Shown here in pieces: positions 45,217-57,159 of a stretch of 64,000 nt of DNA. The DNA is from Amylostereum areolatum. Lineage: Eukaryota > Basidiomycota > Agaricomycetes > Russulales > Stereaceae. A model generated the notes under the pieces. That model was given only the letters and a program-made list of their open reading frames with translations, was not told where the DNA came from and did no database searches. Position 1 is the first letter of the stretch. Every line of letters begins with the position of its first letter. The translations under genes and the position numbers were made by a program. Where the stretch lies: positions 62,001 to 126,000 of the forward strand of contig SAXG01000094.1 of NCBI GenBank assembly GCA_012932865.1, in the 5' to 3' direction.

Positions 45217-47839
45217 CTAATGACGATCCAAAAGAGCATTTCTATCGTCTTCATTCCTTCCACCCGTCTCAATCTCCTTCTCTCGCGCATCCTCAGAATT
45301 CCCGACCGGTACCAGCTTCCCATCCACAACGGTCACGTTGAACAAGCCAGCCTTGCGCCTCGCCTCGGTCGCATTCGGATCGATCCCCACCAGCCTCTCC
45401 GTCACGCTCGTGGTATCCAGCGAGGCGATCTGGAGAAGAGACACGCCGTTCAACGGCGTCCTTGCTTGCACGGACTCCACAGCACGAATCTGAGGTGAAA
45501 GGATGTCTATGGCGATCAGAAGGAGGATGATTGATGCCCCGGTGCCCAGCGCAAGGACGGTGATATTGATCTATGTAGTGGACGTATAAGGTGGTAAGTA
45601 ATTCAGCTCATGTAAGGCAGAGAGACTGACGCACGGTCAATCTTCCTTTCAGGACTGTTTCTTGCACCGTAGCAAGCCCCGTCTGGGGCTGTGGGCGAAA
45701 CTCGTTCTGGATAAATTCGATGACAGCGTACGTGGATAGAGTCCTTTCCCGCGCCGCGACGGACATCATCATGGCGGTCGCCTTGGCCAAAGAATCCTCG
45801 AGGGTGGCCAATGTCGCGTTTCCGAAACTCGTGTGCGGACGCGAGTCGTTCAACCACACCCATTCATCTGACGTGCGTGGGATGCCAAACAGCGAGTCGG
45901 ACACTGGCATATATGTAAACAGCATGAGCTCCCCTACTGTTATAAGTTTGAAAGTGGCTCAGAAAAGACGCACGATATTGCTCGACAACCGTTGGGATAT
46001 GACAGGACTGTGTCGCAGCTTCGACATCGGAGGCGTTCATCGCGTCGAGGCTGAAACCATAGCAAGACCATTCCGTGCCCAGTCTGACGCTATCATCGCG
46101 ACCTTCGCGCCAGAGCGCCATGGACGAAGATGGCGCGAACATGCTTTCCCAGAGGTCTGCCAAGCTACACACGGAAGGTTATCGACCGAGATACAACATA
46201 ATAGTGGTCGGCGAACGTACTTGTTCGAGGAAGTGTTGTCCGGCTCCCAATCTTCCCACATCCTCACGCGCGGATTGGAAGCCTGGGATGGACCGTACAT
46301 GCTGTTCGTCGTCGCGTCGATTGTCATATTTCCATTGTTTGTGGACAGAGAACAGCCGATGACCTGGATGTTGACCGTGGCGCTGGCCAGGCCATCCGAA
46401 CCGTCGTGTGGATTCGGGAACTGTGCCCCGTAAACCGTCGTCGTTGTCGAGGGCCCTACAGATCCGGAAGAATCTACAATAGGACTGCTCCCGTTTCCAC
46501 CAGCGTTATAGAGGGAATATAATAATATGTTCCGCCCTCCGACTGTGCTAGCACCAGTAGGTATATAATGGGGAATTCGAACGAGGACGTCTGTCGAGGA
46601 GCTGGAATTAACAAGCGTAGTTCATAACGCCAAAGTGAAATTACCTGACGGCGCTAAGAGTTTTGTTGCGACGGTATCGTCATTAGACCTTGAGGAGGTA
46701 AGCACAAGCGGGAATGTATCGAGCAGTGTACCCAGACTGCTACCACCCCCTAGCTCGATAGACATGGTACTCCCAAAATTATCTGCCGTCCTATTCGTGG
46801 AAATGACAGGATCTTGGGGTAACCTTCCGCATTTGACGTTGAAGTCCGTGTAGTTGACAATCGCAGAAGCGTTCGTGGCCAAGAACGGACTCACGAGCGT
46901 GTCAAAGACCCTGTTGCCCTGAAGACCGATGTGGCCCGAGTCGGACGCGCCGCCTTGCCCGAGAAGACTGAGGGAAGCGCTCGAGAGGTACCAATCGAAG
47001 GTTATGTTCGATAAGTTGGAGGGGAGGGGATAGCTGTTGGGGAACAATGTCCGCACGTCTAGCGTTCCGGTGACAGTTGAAGCCGTGTCGGGCCGCGTTA
47101 TTTCGACGACCGGAACGGTAAGGATGAGCGGTGTCGTCACATGAAGACCAGTGAGGGCCAAAAAATAAATGGTGGTGAGGATGACGGGGAAGATGGCGGC
47201 GGGGAGGCGAATGTTGTGGTAAAGGGTAACGGCCGAGATACCGAGGCCGTTCCAGGAAGACGACACATCGGATAACGCCGTCAGTGTCTGTGACTTCAAG
47301 AACTGGGTTCGGATCGCAAGTGGTGCCATGGCTGCTATAAGCGCGGTGGTGAGGATGAGCACGAAGCCCTGGTAGTCCGAGTGTCAGCACGGCGACGAGA
47401 TTGAAGAAGGGGGAATAAACCTGAAGCAATGCGTCTATGATGGTGGATATATGCGCCGCGTCGTTGGCACTGACTACGACGCGCTGCTCCGCTGATGTGG
47501 CCCACGTAACGAGTAGCACGCAGTGAACAAAGAGGACCAGGAGATGCAGCGCGAGGGTCAATGTCACCGCTACATCGTATGAGCGTGGCCTAGATCCCGG
47601 GACTTCAATCGCATGCGTCAGAGTGTACGCAATCATTCGACGTAAGACTCACTTGGAGCTTTTTGCCTGTACTCAGTCACGGTGTGGCGTTTGTACGCAT
47701 CTTCCAAAGGGAGATATTCCCTGCCAAATGTAGGTGGTGAAATTGCGTTGGGCCACACTGGAGGGAGCTTTACACACCTGGATCCAGATCGCAGCTCCGT
47801 GGTCGACGAAGAACGCGAGTGAGTGAATGAGACCTCCAT
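45217..47839 (-). CDS. Glycosylated multi-span membrane protein, paralogue A
   Basis: ATG at 47839 (MEVSFTHSRSSSTTELRSGS), with a TATA-like TTTATAA about 90 nt upstream. After two short exons come TM helix 1 (LHLLVLFVHCVLLVTWATS), AEQRVVVSANDAAHISTIID and TM helix 2 (LTTALIAAMAPLAIRTQF). A third hydrophobic stretch follows (FPVILTTIYFLALTGLHV). A large region with several N-x-S/T sites (NLSNITFDW, NASAIVNYTDF, NRTADNF) is probably extracellular. It is followed by SSSMALWREGRDDSVRLGTE, SCHIPTVVEQY and a C-terminal helix, then SVQARTPLNGVSLLQIASLD and a charged tail ending at 45217. No catalytic motif or named domain is recognised. It closely resembles the 53712-56391 gene in sequence and intron positions, in opposite orientation. 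The function is unknown; a surface receptor or cell-wall-associated protein is possible. Confidence 0.75.
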
Positions 47840-50198
47840 CGGGACCTTAGCAAGGAACTCCAGAAAACGAAAGAGGGATCGACGTGCTTGAAGAAAAGGG
47901 TGACGGGTCCTAAGATCGAGTTCGTTATAAACACTTGAGGGAAGCTGTAGGAGGACGAGATGATAGAACGACGGTGAGTATGCTATGCCGCTTCGACGCG
48001 ACGTGATAATCAGACGCGCATATGATATGGTGTTGGCCTATGATCCGTCGACCTGGAACAGGTGATACAGGGCGAGGAGAACCCGCATAGAGCGGGCCCA
48101 CTTCTCGGACCAACTAGGTTGCTCGCAACCAATGTCACGGTCCTCAAGTCTAGAGGGGGATTTTGATGAGAAAGAGTGATGTCACGTATCGTGAAACAAA
48201 CTCACTGCCCAAAAAGACCGAAAGATCGGGCCCTGACAAGATACGTGAAGGCGTTGAAGATTCTCCAAAATCTCTATAAACGCTGAATACTGGTTTGAAT
48301 TGAAGGTCTGCTGTGCCGCGCACGACCTTTGCATCGTATTTATGCAGGACTAGCGTGGACCTTAGTATGAGAGGGGAGGGAAGAATATCGAATAACGAGA
48401 CCTACTTGACGGGCACGGCACGAACGTGCCTGTGAAGACGGAGACGGTCCAGGGACATGGCAGGGAGGACCCGGGACGGTTCTTAGAGTGTCAGCCTGGT
48501 CCCTGGGGCACCATGAGCCTGGGAACTTGACGATGGTTGCACTGGTACGAAACCTCTGAGGTTGCTGTGAAGTGCGAACCATGCGGAGGCTTGTGCGCTT
48601 CGATCATAGCTCTGTAAAAGGGTTCGCGTACATTAGCGCTCAGCTGCCAGTAAGTAGGCGGCGCGCAAGAGCAAGCGACAAGGACTTACTGTGCATCAAG
48701 AAGTCGCATGGTTCGATTCCGCGTGGGTGGTTGTATCGTTCCCCGCTTCCCTCCTATTCGTGTTGCTAGTATCATTCGCGTCCCTCGGTATCATCTTCCC
48801 CGAAGATGCTGAGCAAATACATCGAACATGTGGATTGTTGTGCAAAGTTGACCAACTAATCTTCTGATTCTCATCCCAAAGCATCTACACGTGCAAAGCC
48901 ATATTATTTCGAGGGATGCGTCGTTGTAGGAAACATATGTAGGCCACTTTCGTATCCGGTTGTATCGCCGGTCTCCAGGCCATTACTCTTCCTGTGACGC
49001 CTGCGGAACATTTGTTAGCTCTTCGAAGGGCTGTAGTTATAGGAGAAGGCTGCATGCTCGCCTGTGTGTGTGCGCGTGTGCGATCCTCCAAAATGCGAAC
49101 GAGGCCTTCGCGCCCCGCACGACGTCATAGCAGACGCCGCTTGTGGGAATCGGTATGTACGAGACACCCCCTTCAAGCCTCAAGGCCTCAAGCTTCACGA
49201 GGTGTTACTGAAATGTCCTCGCATACCGACTTTGACATGACAAGCTGAGTGTAATCCAAGAGCTAGAGGGAGGTTTTGACCGTGGAAAACGAGGCCGCCG
49301 AAGGTGATCTCGGGTTCCAAAGTGGAAGCCTGGATCCACAGAAAGCAGGACCCCTAACGTCAAAGACGGACCGGGAAGGCAAATTTGGAACGTATGAGCC
49401 AAACGGGTGGAACGATACAAAAATACGAAGGACCCTCGGAGTATTTGTTCGGCGGCCTGTACGAACATGAGGAGGGGTCCAGCTGTATCTATGAGATGAG
49501 GGGATTGGATACCCAACTCGAGACGCTCCATAAGTACTTGGAGCACAGCGGTGTTCACGGCCTATGGAGATGCCGTTTTACATCGCGCGGAAGCTTGGCT
49601 GTGTCTCGTAATGGAAGTCCGGCCAGAATAGATCTTCGCATGTCGGGGTGAATGGGCATAGGCGTAAAGGGTGCACTCGCGAGCCAAAGTGCGAAAGAAA
49701 CGGTTAGAGGAGGAGGATCGGGAGTGGAAGGAGAGCCGGACAGGGGGACCTGCGCGCGGAAAATTGACAGGAGGGAATATTGTGATTGGCTGGCCGACGA
49801 CGGACCAATCACCGATGGGGTCGGCCGAGGCAGCACCGCACACGGCGCGCCGTCCGTCGCCGCGTCGCGCGCTACGGAAGCAAACTCGCCTCCTCAAAGC
49901 CATGTCCCGCCCTTTTCTCAACTACCATCACCATCCCCCGACGCACATTTTCTTGCCCCGCCACCGTCCGAGGCGACGACAAGACGCTACCCTGGCTGAA
50001 CCATTGGACCGCTCTTGAGTTTAAGGGCGTCTGAACCACTCCGAGCACACGTCCCGACTTGCTCCGTGTCTGGCTCCGCTCCGTACCCACGTTAATCACC
50101 TGGTCTGGCTCCCCTTTTCTTCAGTTCATCCATTCCTTCGACCCAGGAAAGCCTCTCCACCCCTCACGCCTCTCGCCCTTGGTCAGCCAGCAGCAACC
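47840..50198. other. Long intergenic region
   Basis: No gene accepted. A minus-strand frame at 49205-49558 (starting MNTAVLQVLMERLELGIQSP) is unconvincing. Inverted CCAAT-type boxes (GATTGG at about 49783 and CCAATC at about 49805) lie about 400 nt upstream of the next ATG and may belong to its promoter. Confidence 0.4.
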
Positions 50199-52031
50199 AT
50201 GAAGAGCTGCCTCAAGCACACGCCGCCACCAACGAGAAATTCTACCCCTCCCCCTCTCTCCGCCCCGCCTACACCAAGTCCAATTACAGGACCGTGCACG
50301 TTGCACAAGCATGTCTCCTTCGGGGCTTCCGACGACTACGAAGTTTATGCTGCAGACGAATGGGACAGGACGCCCACGGACGTTACCCCCAAGCTAACTT
50401 ACCAGTGAGTCACCTTTCGTTGCATTGTGCGGTGGTGTGCACCCTTGGGAGCTCGTGAAAGGGGGCACGCTGTGCCTGGTTCCCCTTCGGCGCGACTTTG
50501 TCGTTCTGCCTTTGCGTTCAGGCATGGGTGCCGCCCCAAACAGGCCTCTCGGCCGGGGTAGCTATACACTGGCCCTCCATGAGCCCGTCGCGCCGACTGT
50601 GGTTTCGCTGGGTAATGTGGGACCCGTACTATATCCCGCCCGGATCATCCGTTACACCCTGGCGGCAGCGTTGTCGCAACTGACGGCGTCAGCGTCGGCG
50701 TACATCATGTTACGTCGTTTGCTTGGTGGCGCAGAGCGCGCCGGTCCCATCCATGGTCTCGTGCCCCTTCTGGCTTACTTTCGGCAGCGGATCTCGGACC
50801 CCTCTCATCTTCTATAAAGCCTGTGACCCCGTTCGCTCGACGCTGACTACATCATTCACATCGCAGAGACATGCTCGAGCTCAAAGAGATCCAACTCTCC
50901 CTCCCCCGCGCGGACCAACTTCCAGACCCCTTCCGTTCACCGTATAGCCGTCCTCAAACGCACTACCTTCGCAAAGTTCCAATAGGATTGCTTCCCCTTC
51001 TCCCGCCTGAAACTTCTGCATGTGAAACCACCCCTGCCTCGTCCATCTCCTCGTCAGAGACAGCCTCACCAGTGCAGACTCCATCTGATCTTCCTCCGTA
51101 CCCACCCCGTCCCTCCTTGCCATCCTCATCGCCCTATCCCCCGCGCCCATCCGTATACCCACCCCGTCCCTCTAATACATCGGCGATACCTTCCTCCACC
51201 GGCGCATCTGCCTGGCGAACATGGACCCCGCCTGCCCGCCCCTCTCCCCTCGCACGGCAGCCCAAATCCCGCACTCCAGCGAAGTTCAACTTCCTTCCCC
51301 TCCTCGAGACCTCCCAGAGCGAGAGCGAACCAGGAGAAATCATCGTTCGCGAAGTGCCGGACGATCCGCCTTCCTTCACCAAGACGGAACCTCCAGAACC
51401 GCAGTCCATAGTCCCGGAGATATCCTACTTCTCTCTCCCGCTCTCCCGCGCCGTCGTCGATCCCGACCTCGCGCCGACGCCCACGGCATCCTCGAGCACT
51501 ACCCCACCCTCTTCGTCCGCACCCTCCACCCCTGGGTCTCCAGGGGCAACCGACAACGACCAGCCATACCGCCCAGAAATGAGGATGAAAATCCCGCTCC
51601 CAAAGCACATACACCTTTTCGCGCTTCCTAGCCCAAATCTCGCGCCGCCGAGCCCCTTCGCGCTCGACGCATCCGACGCAGCCGCCGACGCGGATGGCGA
51701 GGGCGAGATCCTTAGCGCAAGTCTTAGCAGAGTCGGCGGGCGCGAGTCCGTGAGGAGGTCTGGCTTGCGTCCCCCTCGCTCGTCGAGCGTGAGCACCGTG
51801 TACACGTCCGAGGAGGGCGAAAGCGAGCCCGAGTCGAGCGTCGTACACACGGACTTTGCTGAGTCGGACCGCGAGTGCGACGAGGTGTCGCCACGGATGG
51901 GCACGAAGAGCGAAGGCAAAGGCCGGATCGAGGTTGTGGACGAGGACAACGAGTGGGAGACGGAGATGCAGCTTGTGGAGCTGGACAGCGGGGAGATGAC
52001 GGTGAGGTCGGTGCGCGTGCGCAGACGCTAG
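50199..52031 (+). CDS. Disordered protein with a KHVSF phosphatase-docking-type motif
   Basis: Exon 1 (50199-50404) starts MKSCLKHTPPPTRNSTPPPL and contains CTLHKHVSFGASDDYEVYAA then DEWDRTPTDVTPKLTY. KHVSF fits the R/K-x0-1-V-x-F PP1-binding consensus. A 462 nt intron (GTGAGT to ATCGCAG) leads to exon 2 (from 50867): QDMLELKEIQLSLPRADQLP, then Pro/Ser-rich sequence with repeated YPPRPS units, PEISYFSLPLSR, an acidic Ser-rich part (YTSEEGESEPESSVVHTDFA) and a C-terminus ELDSGEMTVRSVRVRRR with TAG at 52029. The joined frame is open, about 455 residues. Proteins starting with this KSCLKHTPPP...HVSF...EADEWDR pattern are conserved in basidiomycetes; their role is not established. A PP1-targeting role is an inference from the motif alone. 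No globular domain is visible. Confidence 0.8.
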
Positions 52032-53711
52032 TTTTGGCTTTGATCGCTCTGTTACATATGTACTCGCGTCTCTACGTTCCCCTCCCTCTCATTCCCCAGG
52101 TTTTCTATTTCTTATCACATATTTCTCCTATCGCTCCTTGTTACCTTTCTCCGTTCCGCTCGCTCCCATCCCACGTCTCCCTCGCATATGCCGCACATAC
52201 AGGCGCCCCGGTTCCCCCGTCTACGTATACATTATAGTACCTCCACGTATACATATAGTAGTGCTAGTTACACGCGTGCGCCCCTCCATCTCTCTGCAGA
52301 CGTTTTTGTAGCATCTTTTTCTGACACTCATCCGCATTCAGCCACTAGACTCGCATCAGCATCTACAATGCCATGGGCTCGGGTTTTCTCTCGATGGCTG
52401 GTTGGTGGCATCCGATGCGCCGCGACCCGCGGGTGGGAAGCTACCATCGAGCTAACTTTTGAGCGGGGTGTGTTGTGTGTTCTCATTGCTTCTTGGTGGT
52501 TTGACCCAGATCCTCCCGGGAAACGCCGGCTCTCAGATATCCTTGCCGCCGCAAGGATTCCTGTACTACATTTACTTCTAGCTCCCTTCCAGTCGAATTG
52601 GCCTCGCTGTCTAGAAAAACCAGGTAGATATTTGTACTCGCATCTCGCTTTGCCCTAGCTCTGACTTGTCCACATACTGATCAGTCATGGCCAACCGTTG
52701 TAATCCTCGCTTGATGTACGACGCCGTCTGGGACGCGTCTGGGACGCGTCTCTAAGCTCTAGCAGTGGCGGTTAAAGCTCAACCTCACGCTTCGAAAATA
52801 CCCACATGCTTCACGACCTGAGGCTTGACTCCTGAAGCGTGAAACATAGAACCCGACTTCATGTCGGCGTAGCGGTGTCTATCACATCAAGTTCCCAGCT
52901 CGTGGCGCCCAAAACTGGACGCCTTCCCTGGTCTTCCTTGCTATGCCCCTGGACCTCCCTGGACCCTATCGATGGTTTTTAGACGCGTTTGCGGTACGTA
53001 TGAGTTCTGGCCCTTCATTTCCCCTCCCAGAACCCCCACTGTCTCGCACGCACTCTGATCTATTCGGCTAGAATTCGAGTGGCGAACCGCTGCATATACT
53101 CGCCATTGAGTAACTCAAGTATGGGCTTGGGGGCGGTCGTCCTGTTTGACATGGGCCGTGTCAACATCTAGATCTCGGAACATTGATTGGGGACATGAGC
53201 AGCTTGCCTGGTCCGAAGTGTGGGTGCTCCCTTTTATTCTATAAGTCTATACTAACATCACTGGCTAGTCGTAACAAGTGCCTGGGTGGACGGTTCTTCG
53301 AAGCATATCCTGGGGACCGAAGTCAGGTTGAAACGCGTCGTGGAATCTAGCGATTCTCTCCAAGGATCCATTCCCTTTGTTCAGAGCTGCAAGGTCGGTG
53401 GAAGTCGTATCGCAACAATTCGTCCACCTATATTTTGCGGGGTTGGCATCGACACCGGTAGGAAGGATCGTCTCGCCCTGGGACAGGTGATCCAGGTTCG
53501 TGGTCCACGCACCGTCTCATGCCAGAGCCGTGTGGATCTGATCATCAGATTCACAGCCCAGGTCTATGCCTCACCCCACGCCACACCGGTTCTATCGATA
53601 CGACGTCCACACCTGCTCCGTCTTATATACGGAGCTGGACGCCCCTCCTCCTTTCTCTTCTTCTCCAAACCCACCAAACATACTACCCTTAAACCTGTGA
53701 ACAACCCTGCG
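52032..53711. other. Intergenic; upstream region of membrane-protein paralogue B
   Basis: No gene accepted. It contains a direct repeat of GACGCGTCTGG at about 52731-52753. A frame running 53286-53711 is open in phase with the downstream gene but lies upstream of its start, which is supported by its paralogue and by the TATA-like site. Confidence 0.4.
53624..53629 (+). promoter_or_regulatory. TATA box of membrane-protein paralogue B
   Basis: TATATA 83 nt before the ATG at 53712. The inverted paralogue has a TATA-like site at about the same distance. Confidence 0.45.
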
Positions 53712-56391
53712 ATGGACGTCCCTCTGACTCCCTCGCCTTCTTCGTCCACCATGAAGTTAGGGTCGGAATCCAGGTGCGCCACATCCTGCTATGTGTTGTT
53801 GTTCTCTTCTCAACCGTCGGCAGCTATTCCATAGACGATGACCCGGAATATAAAATCCCCAGGCTTTATTATGCAGATGCGCCCCAGAGTATGTCCTTTG
53901 TTGATCTTTCTTTGTAAGCAACTCACGAGAAATGCAGGTGCTGATGTGGCCCCGAAGCCCAGCTCAGGCTCCTACGACGCGGCCGTGATATTGACCCTTT
54001 CATTGCACTTTCTGGTCGTCCTGGTCCACTGTGTATTGCTCGTCATCTGGGCCACTGCATGGGAGCAGCGTGTGCTCGTGAACGCCGACGATGCAGCGCA
54101 TATCTCCACTATACTCGACGCCATCCTTCAGGTATCTACGCGTTATTTATCCCGTGGATGAACCATTTATTTACCTCCGAATACTAGGTTACAATCCTCG
54201 TCCTTACCACAGCACTCATCGCAGTCATGGCGCCACTCGCAATTCGCACCCAGTTTCTCAGACCGCAGACGCTAACGGCATTGTCTGATGTGTCATCGTC
54301 TTGGAACGGCCTTGGGATCTCAGCACTCACATTGTACCACAACATCCGATTCCCTGCTGCCGTGATTCCAGTCATCCTCACGACCGTCTACTTCCTTGCT
54401 CTTACCGCTCTCCACGTGACAACGCCCCTCATCCTCACCGTCCCAATCGTGGAAGTGACGCGCCAACAGATGGCACCAACCGTTGTCGGTACCTTGGACG
54501 TGCAAAATATGTTTCCGAGTGGGCATGTTCTTCCTTCGAACTTCTCCGATGTGAGGTTCGATTGGTATCGCTCCAGCGGTTCTCTCGACCTCCTCAGTAA
54601 CGTCACCTGTGATCACCTCGGCCTCAAAGATAATAGAGTCTACGATACCCTCATCAGTCCCCTTTCGTCCACGAATGCGTCGGCGCCCGTCAATTACACC
54701 GACTTCAACGTCAGGTGCGGGGAACTCCCCCAGAGCCCTGTTATAACCACCCAGTTAAAGAGCAGGGTCTATCATGGGCGCACAGTGACCGATCCATCCG
54801 CCACTTCCTTGTCCATCGTGCTCGGGGATAAGGAGAACCTGGGAACACTTACCGACTCCTTCAAGATCGCGGTCCCATTCTTGTCAGATGGCTCGTCGTA
54901 CATTCCCATTCATGATGATCTCATTGCAACGAAACTTTGGTCGCCTGCAGGTGGGATTCTCCCGCCGCTGTCTCCACCGCGAGCTGACTAAACTCGTCCC
55001 TCCCTAGACGTACTTGTCCGGATACCATACTTTACGCCATCGGTCCAAGGAGCCGCAAATATGCGCAATATCTACCTATACTCTGTCTACAATGCAAACA
55101 GAAATGGAAGTAGTCCTATCCTCGACTCTTCAGGCTCTCCAGGCCGGCCGGTCGCGATCGAAGCTCATGGACTGCAACTTCATCCCGGAAGCGTAAACAA
55201 CCCGATCAATTCCCAGGTTTTTGTGCAGGTTATCGGGTGTTCTTTGTCAACTCAGAGCGGCGAAATGACCCTCGATGCAACAACCAATCGTATAAGCGAT
55301 GCATCTCTCTTTTCCGAAACCCGAACAAGGACATGGGACGACTGGTTGCCAGACAATACGTCCTCGAACAAGTTCGTTGATCATCTGTGTCGTTATGTTT
55401 TTGAATTGACATTCCGTAGCTTGGCTGACATGTGGGGAAACATGTTTGCGCCCTCCTCATCCATGACTCTTTGGCGCGAAAGCCTTGATCAAGATTCCCA
55501 GTTGGGTACGGAATGGTCCTGCATAAATCCCTCGCAAATGAACCTCACAGACCATTCGGAGATTACGAATACGACGCAGTCTTGTCACATCCCGACTGTT
55601 GTCGAGCAGTACCGTACGTTTTTCCTTCGTCTCTTTTGTGCGGGGTAACTGATAATATCTGGCGATTTAGTGACAGATTCTCTATTTGGACAGCCTCATA
55701 CGTCAAACGGATGGATGTGGAACAATGCTACTATGGTTCACACTGACTTCGCCAATGCGACGCTAGTCACACTGGAAGACACCCTTTCTAAAGCAACCGC
55801 CATGATCATGTGGATCGCCGCACGGGCCAGAACAATATCAACATTTGCTGTTGTCGACCAAATCGAGATGGAGTTCCGCCCAGAGCCGCAGACCGGTTTT
55901 ACGATGGTAGAGGAGACCATCTTACGAGGAAGGTTGACGGTGAGTTCCACTCGGAGCTCAGGATGACTTGGTCTCTAACAGTCCGGTATTGTATGCGCTA
56001 ACAGATCAATTTCACGATCCTCGCACTGGGCACGGCGGCTTCAATCGTTCTTCTTCTGATCGCCATTGATATTCTTGCCCCTCAAATTCGTACTGCGGAG
56101 TCTGTACAAGACAGAGCTCCGTTAGACGGCGTATCCCTTCTCCAAATCGCTTCTCTGGACACAGCATGCATCACAGACAGGCTGGCGGGCGTAGATCGAA
56201 ACGCTACAGAGGCGCGGCGAAGGGCCGGCCTGTTCATGGTGGTTGTTGTGGACGGAAAGTTGGTACCCATCGCCAAAAGGGCAGAAAAAGGTGAAGAACG
56301 AGTGGTGATGTTGTCCTCAGCCGGGAGGAGAAAACAGTCAAACGGAGATGAAGAGGACGAACGTTACCTCTTAAGCTATACTACCAAGTAG
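53712..56391 (+). CDS. Glycosylated multi-span membrane protein, paralogue B
   Basis: ATG at 53712 (MDVPLTPSPSSSTMKLGSES). Short exons follow, then SYDAAVILTLSLHFLVVLVH (TM1), EQRVLVNADDAAHISTILDA and TTALIAVMAPLAIRTQFL (TM2), then FPAAVIPVILTTVYFLALTA. The long, probably extracellular part has N-glycosylation sequons (NFS, NVT, NAS, NYT, NAT), CDHLGLKDNRVYDTLISPLS and CGELPQSPVITTQ. The second half has SSSMTLWRESLDQDSQLGTE and SCHIPTVVEQY. A final helix (ILALGTAASIVLLLIAIDIL) is followed by a cytosolic tail (SVQDRAPLDGVSLLQIASLD through RYLLSYTTK), with TAG at 56389. Introns lie at the same places as in paralogue A (45217-47839). Function unknown. Confidence 0.8.
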
Positions 56392-56608
56392 ACGACGCTA
56401 TGGTACATAATTTCACCCTTCTTCAATTTCGTCATGCTCGCCATTGACACTAGTGCAAGTCTGCATCACTGCATGGCACACAACTGGCACTGGGCAAAAT
56501 CGTGATCCGTTTGTCAGGATGGGCGCTTAATGATGGATTGCACTTCCAATTCGCGTTCACGACATTTCTCATCTTAAACTGCATCCTTGCCGCGTCCTGC
56601 GTCTTTCC

Positions 56609-57150
56609 ATGAGTCGGATATTCAGCCGTAACCTATCACCCACCACTTTCAGCCGTCCCCGTAACGATGCTAGTCAACAAGTTCGAATCGGCTGGCTCGA
56701 TGACATGATCAACGACCGTGTTGATTCCAGTATCGAGGTCGTAATAGATGACGGGCGTCAACGGCGATACGCCTCCCTCATAATGGAACATCCAGATAAG
56801 GTTGTGGGCACTCTCCGAGGATTGTATCAAAACAGGACGCCTGGCACAATAAATCACGACCTTCTTGCTCTGTCGAGTGAGCTCGCGTTCTATAGGCCTG
56901 CTTCCCTCAACGGTCAGCCAAAGGAGAACGATGCTACCCCGATGGACTTATCCCACCATGTCCACGTTTGGAAACCGATGATATTGAAAGACTTGATCGA
57001 GTTGTATCGAGAGATGACAATGGCCACCGACTTTCCGTTCTTACTCGAGTTCCCGGTGCGTTACTTCTCCTTTGCATCAGAATTTGCTTACACGACTATG
57101 CGTCTAGAGGCTGTGACCGCCCTTCCAGTCGCTTGTCGAGAGCATGTGCG
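56609..57150 (+). pseudogene. N-terminal fragment of a MYND-type gene, truncated in an intron
   Basis: MSRIFSRNLSPTTFSRPRND, then RRYASLIMEHPDKVVGTLRG, SSELAFYRP and WKPMILKDLIELYREMTMAT. These align with the N-terminal region of the intact MYND gene (RRIALDPDGEVESLRKLY; KAFTRPGGLTDFYHDIIMED). After LLEFP a 54 nt intron (GTGCGT to CTAGAG) gives AVTALPVACREHV and then a GTGAGT donor at about 57151, beyond which no further exon follows. The next sequence is the end of the minus-strand MYND pseudogene. The gene therefore lost everything from its second intron on, including the zinc finger. Confidence 0.6.
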
Positions 57151-57159
57151 TGAGTAAAC

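Noticed and set aside
48680..48735. tRNA-like T-arm sequence (GGTTCGATTCC)
   Set aside because: The flanking bases do not form a T stem or a matching acceptor stem, and no D arm or anticodon stem is found upstream.
51126..51848. 240-codon minus-strand frame opposite the KHVSF gene
   Set aside because: Low-complexity Arg/Gly composition mirrors the Pro/Ser-rich coding strand; it is a shadow.
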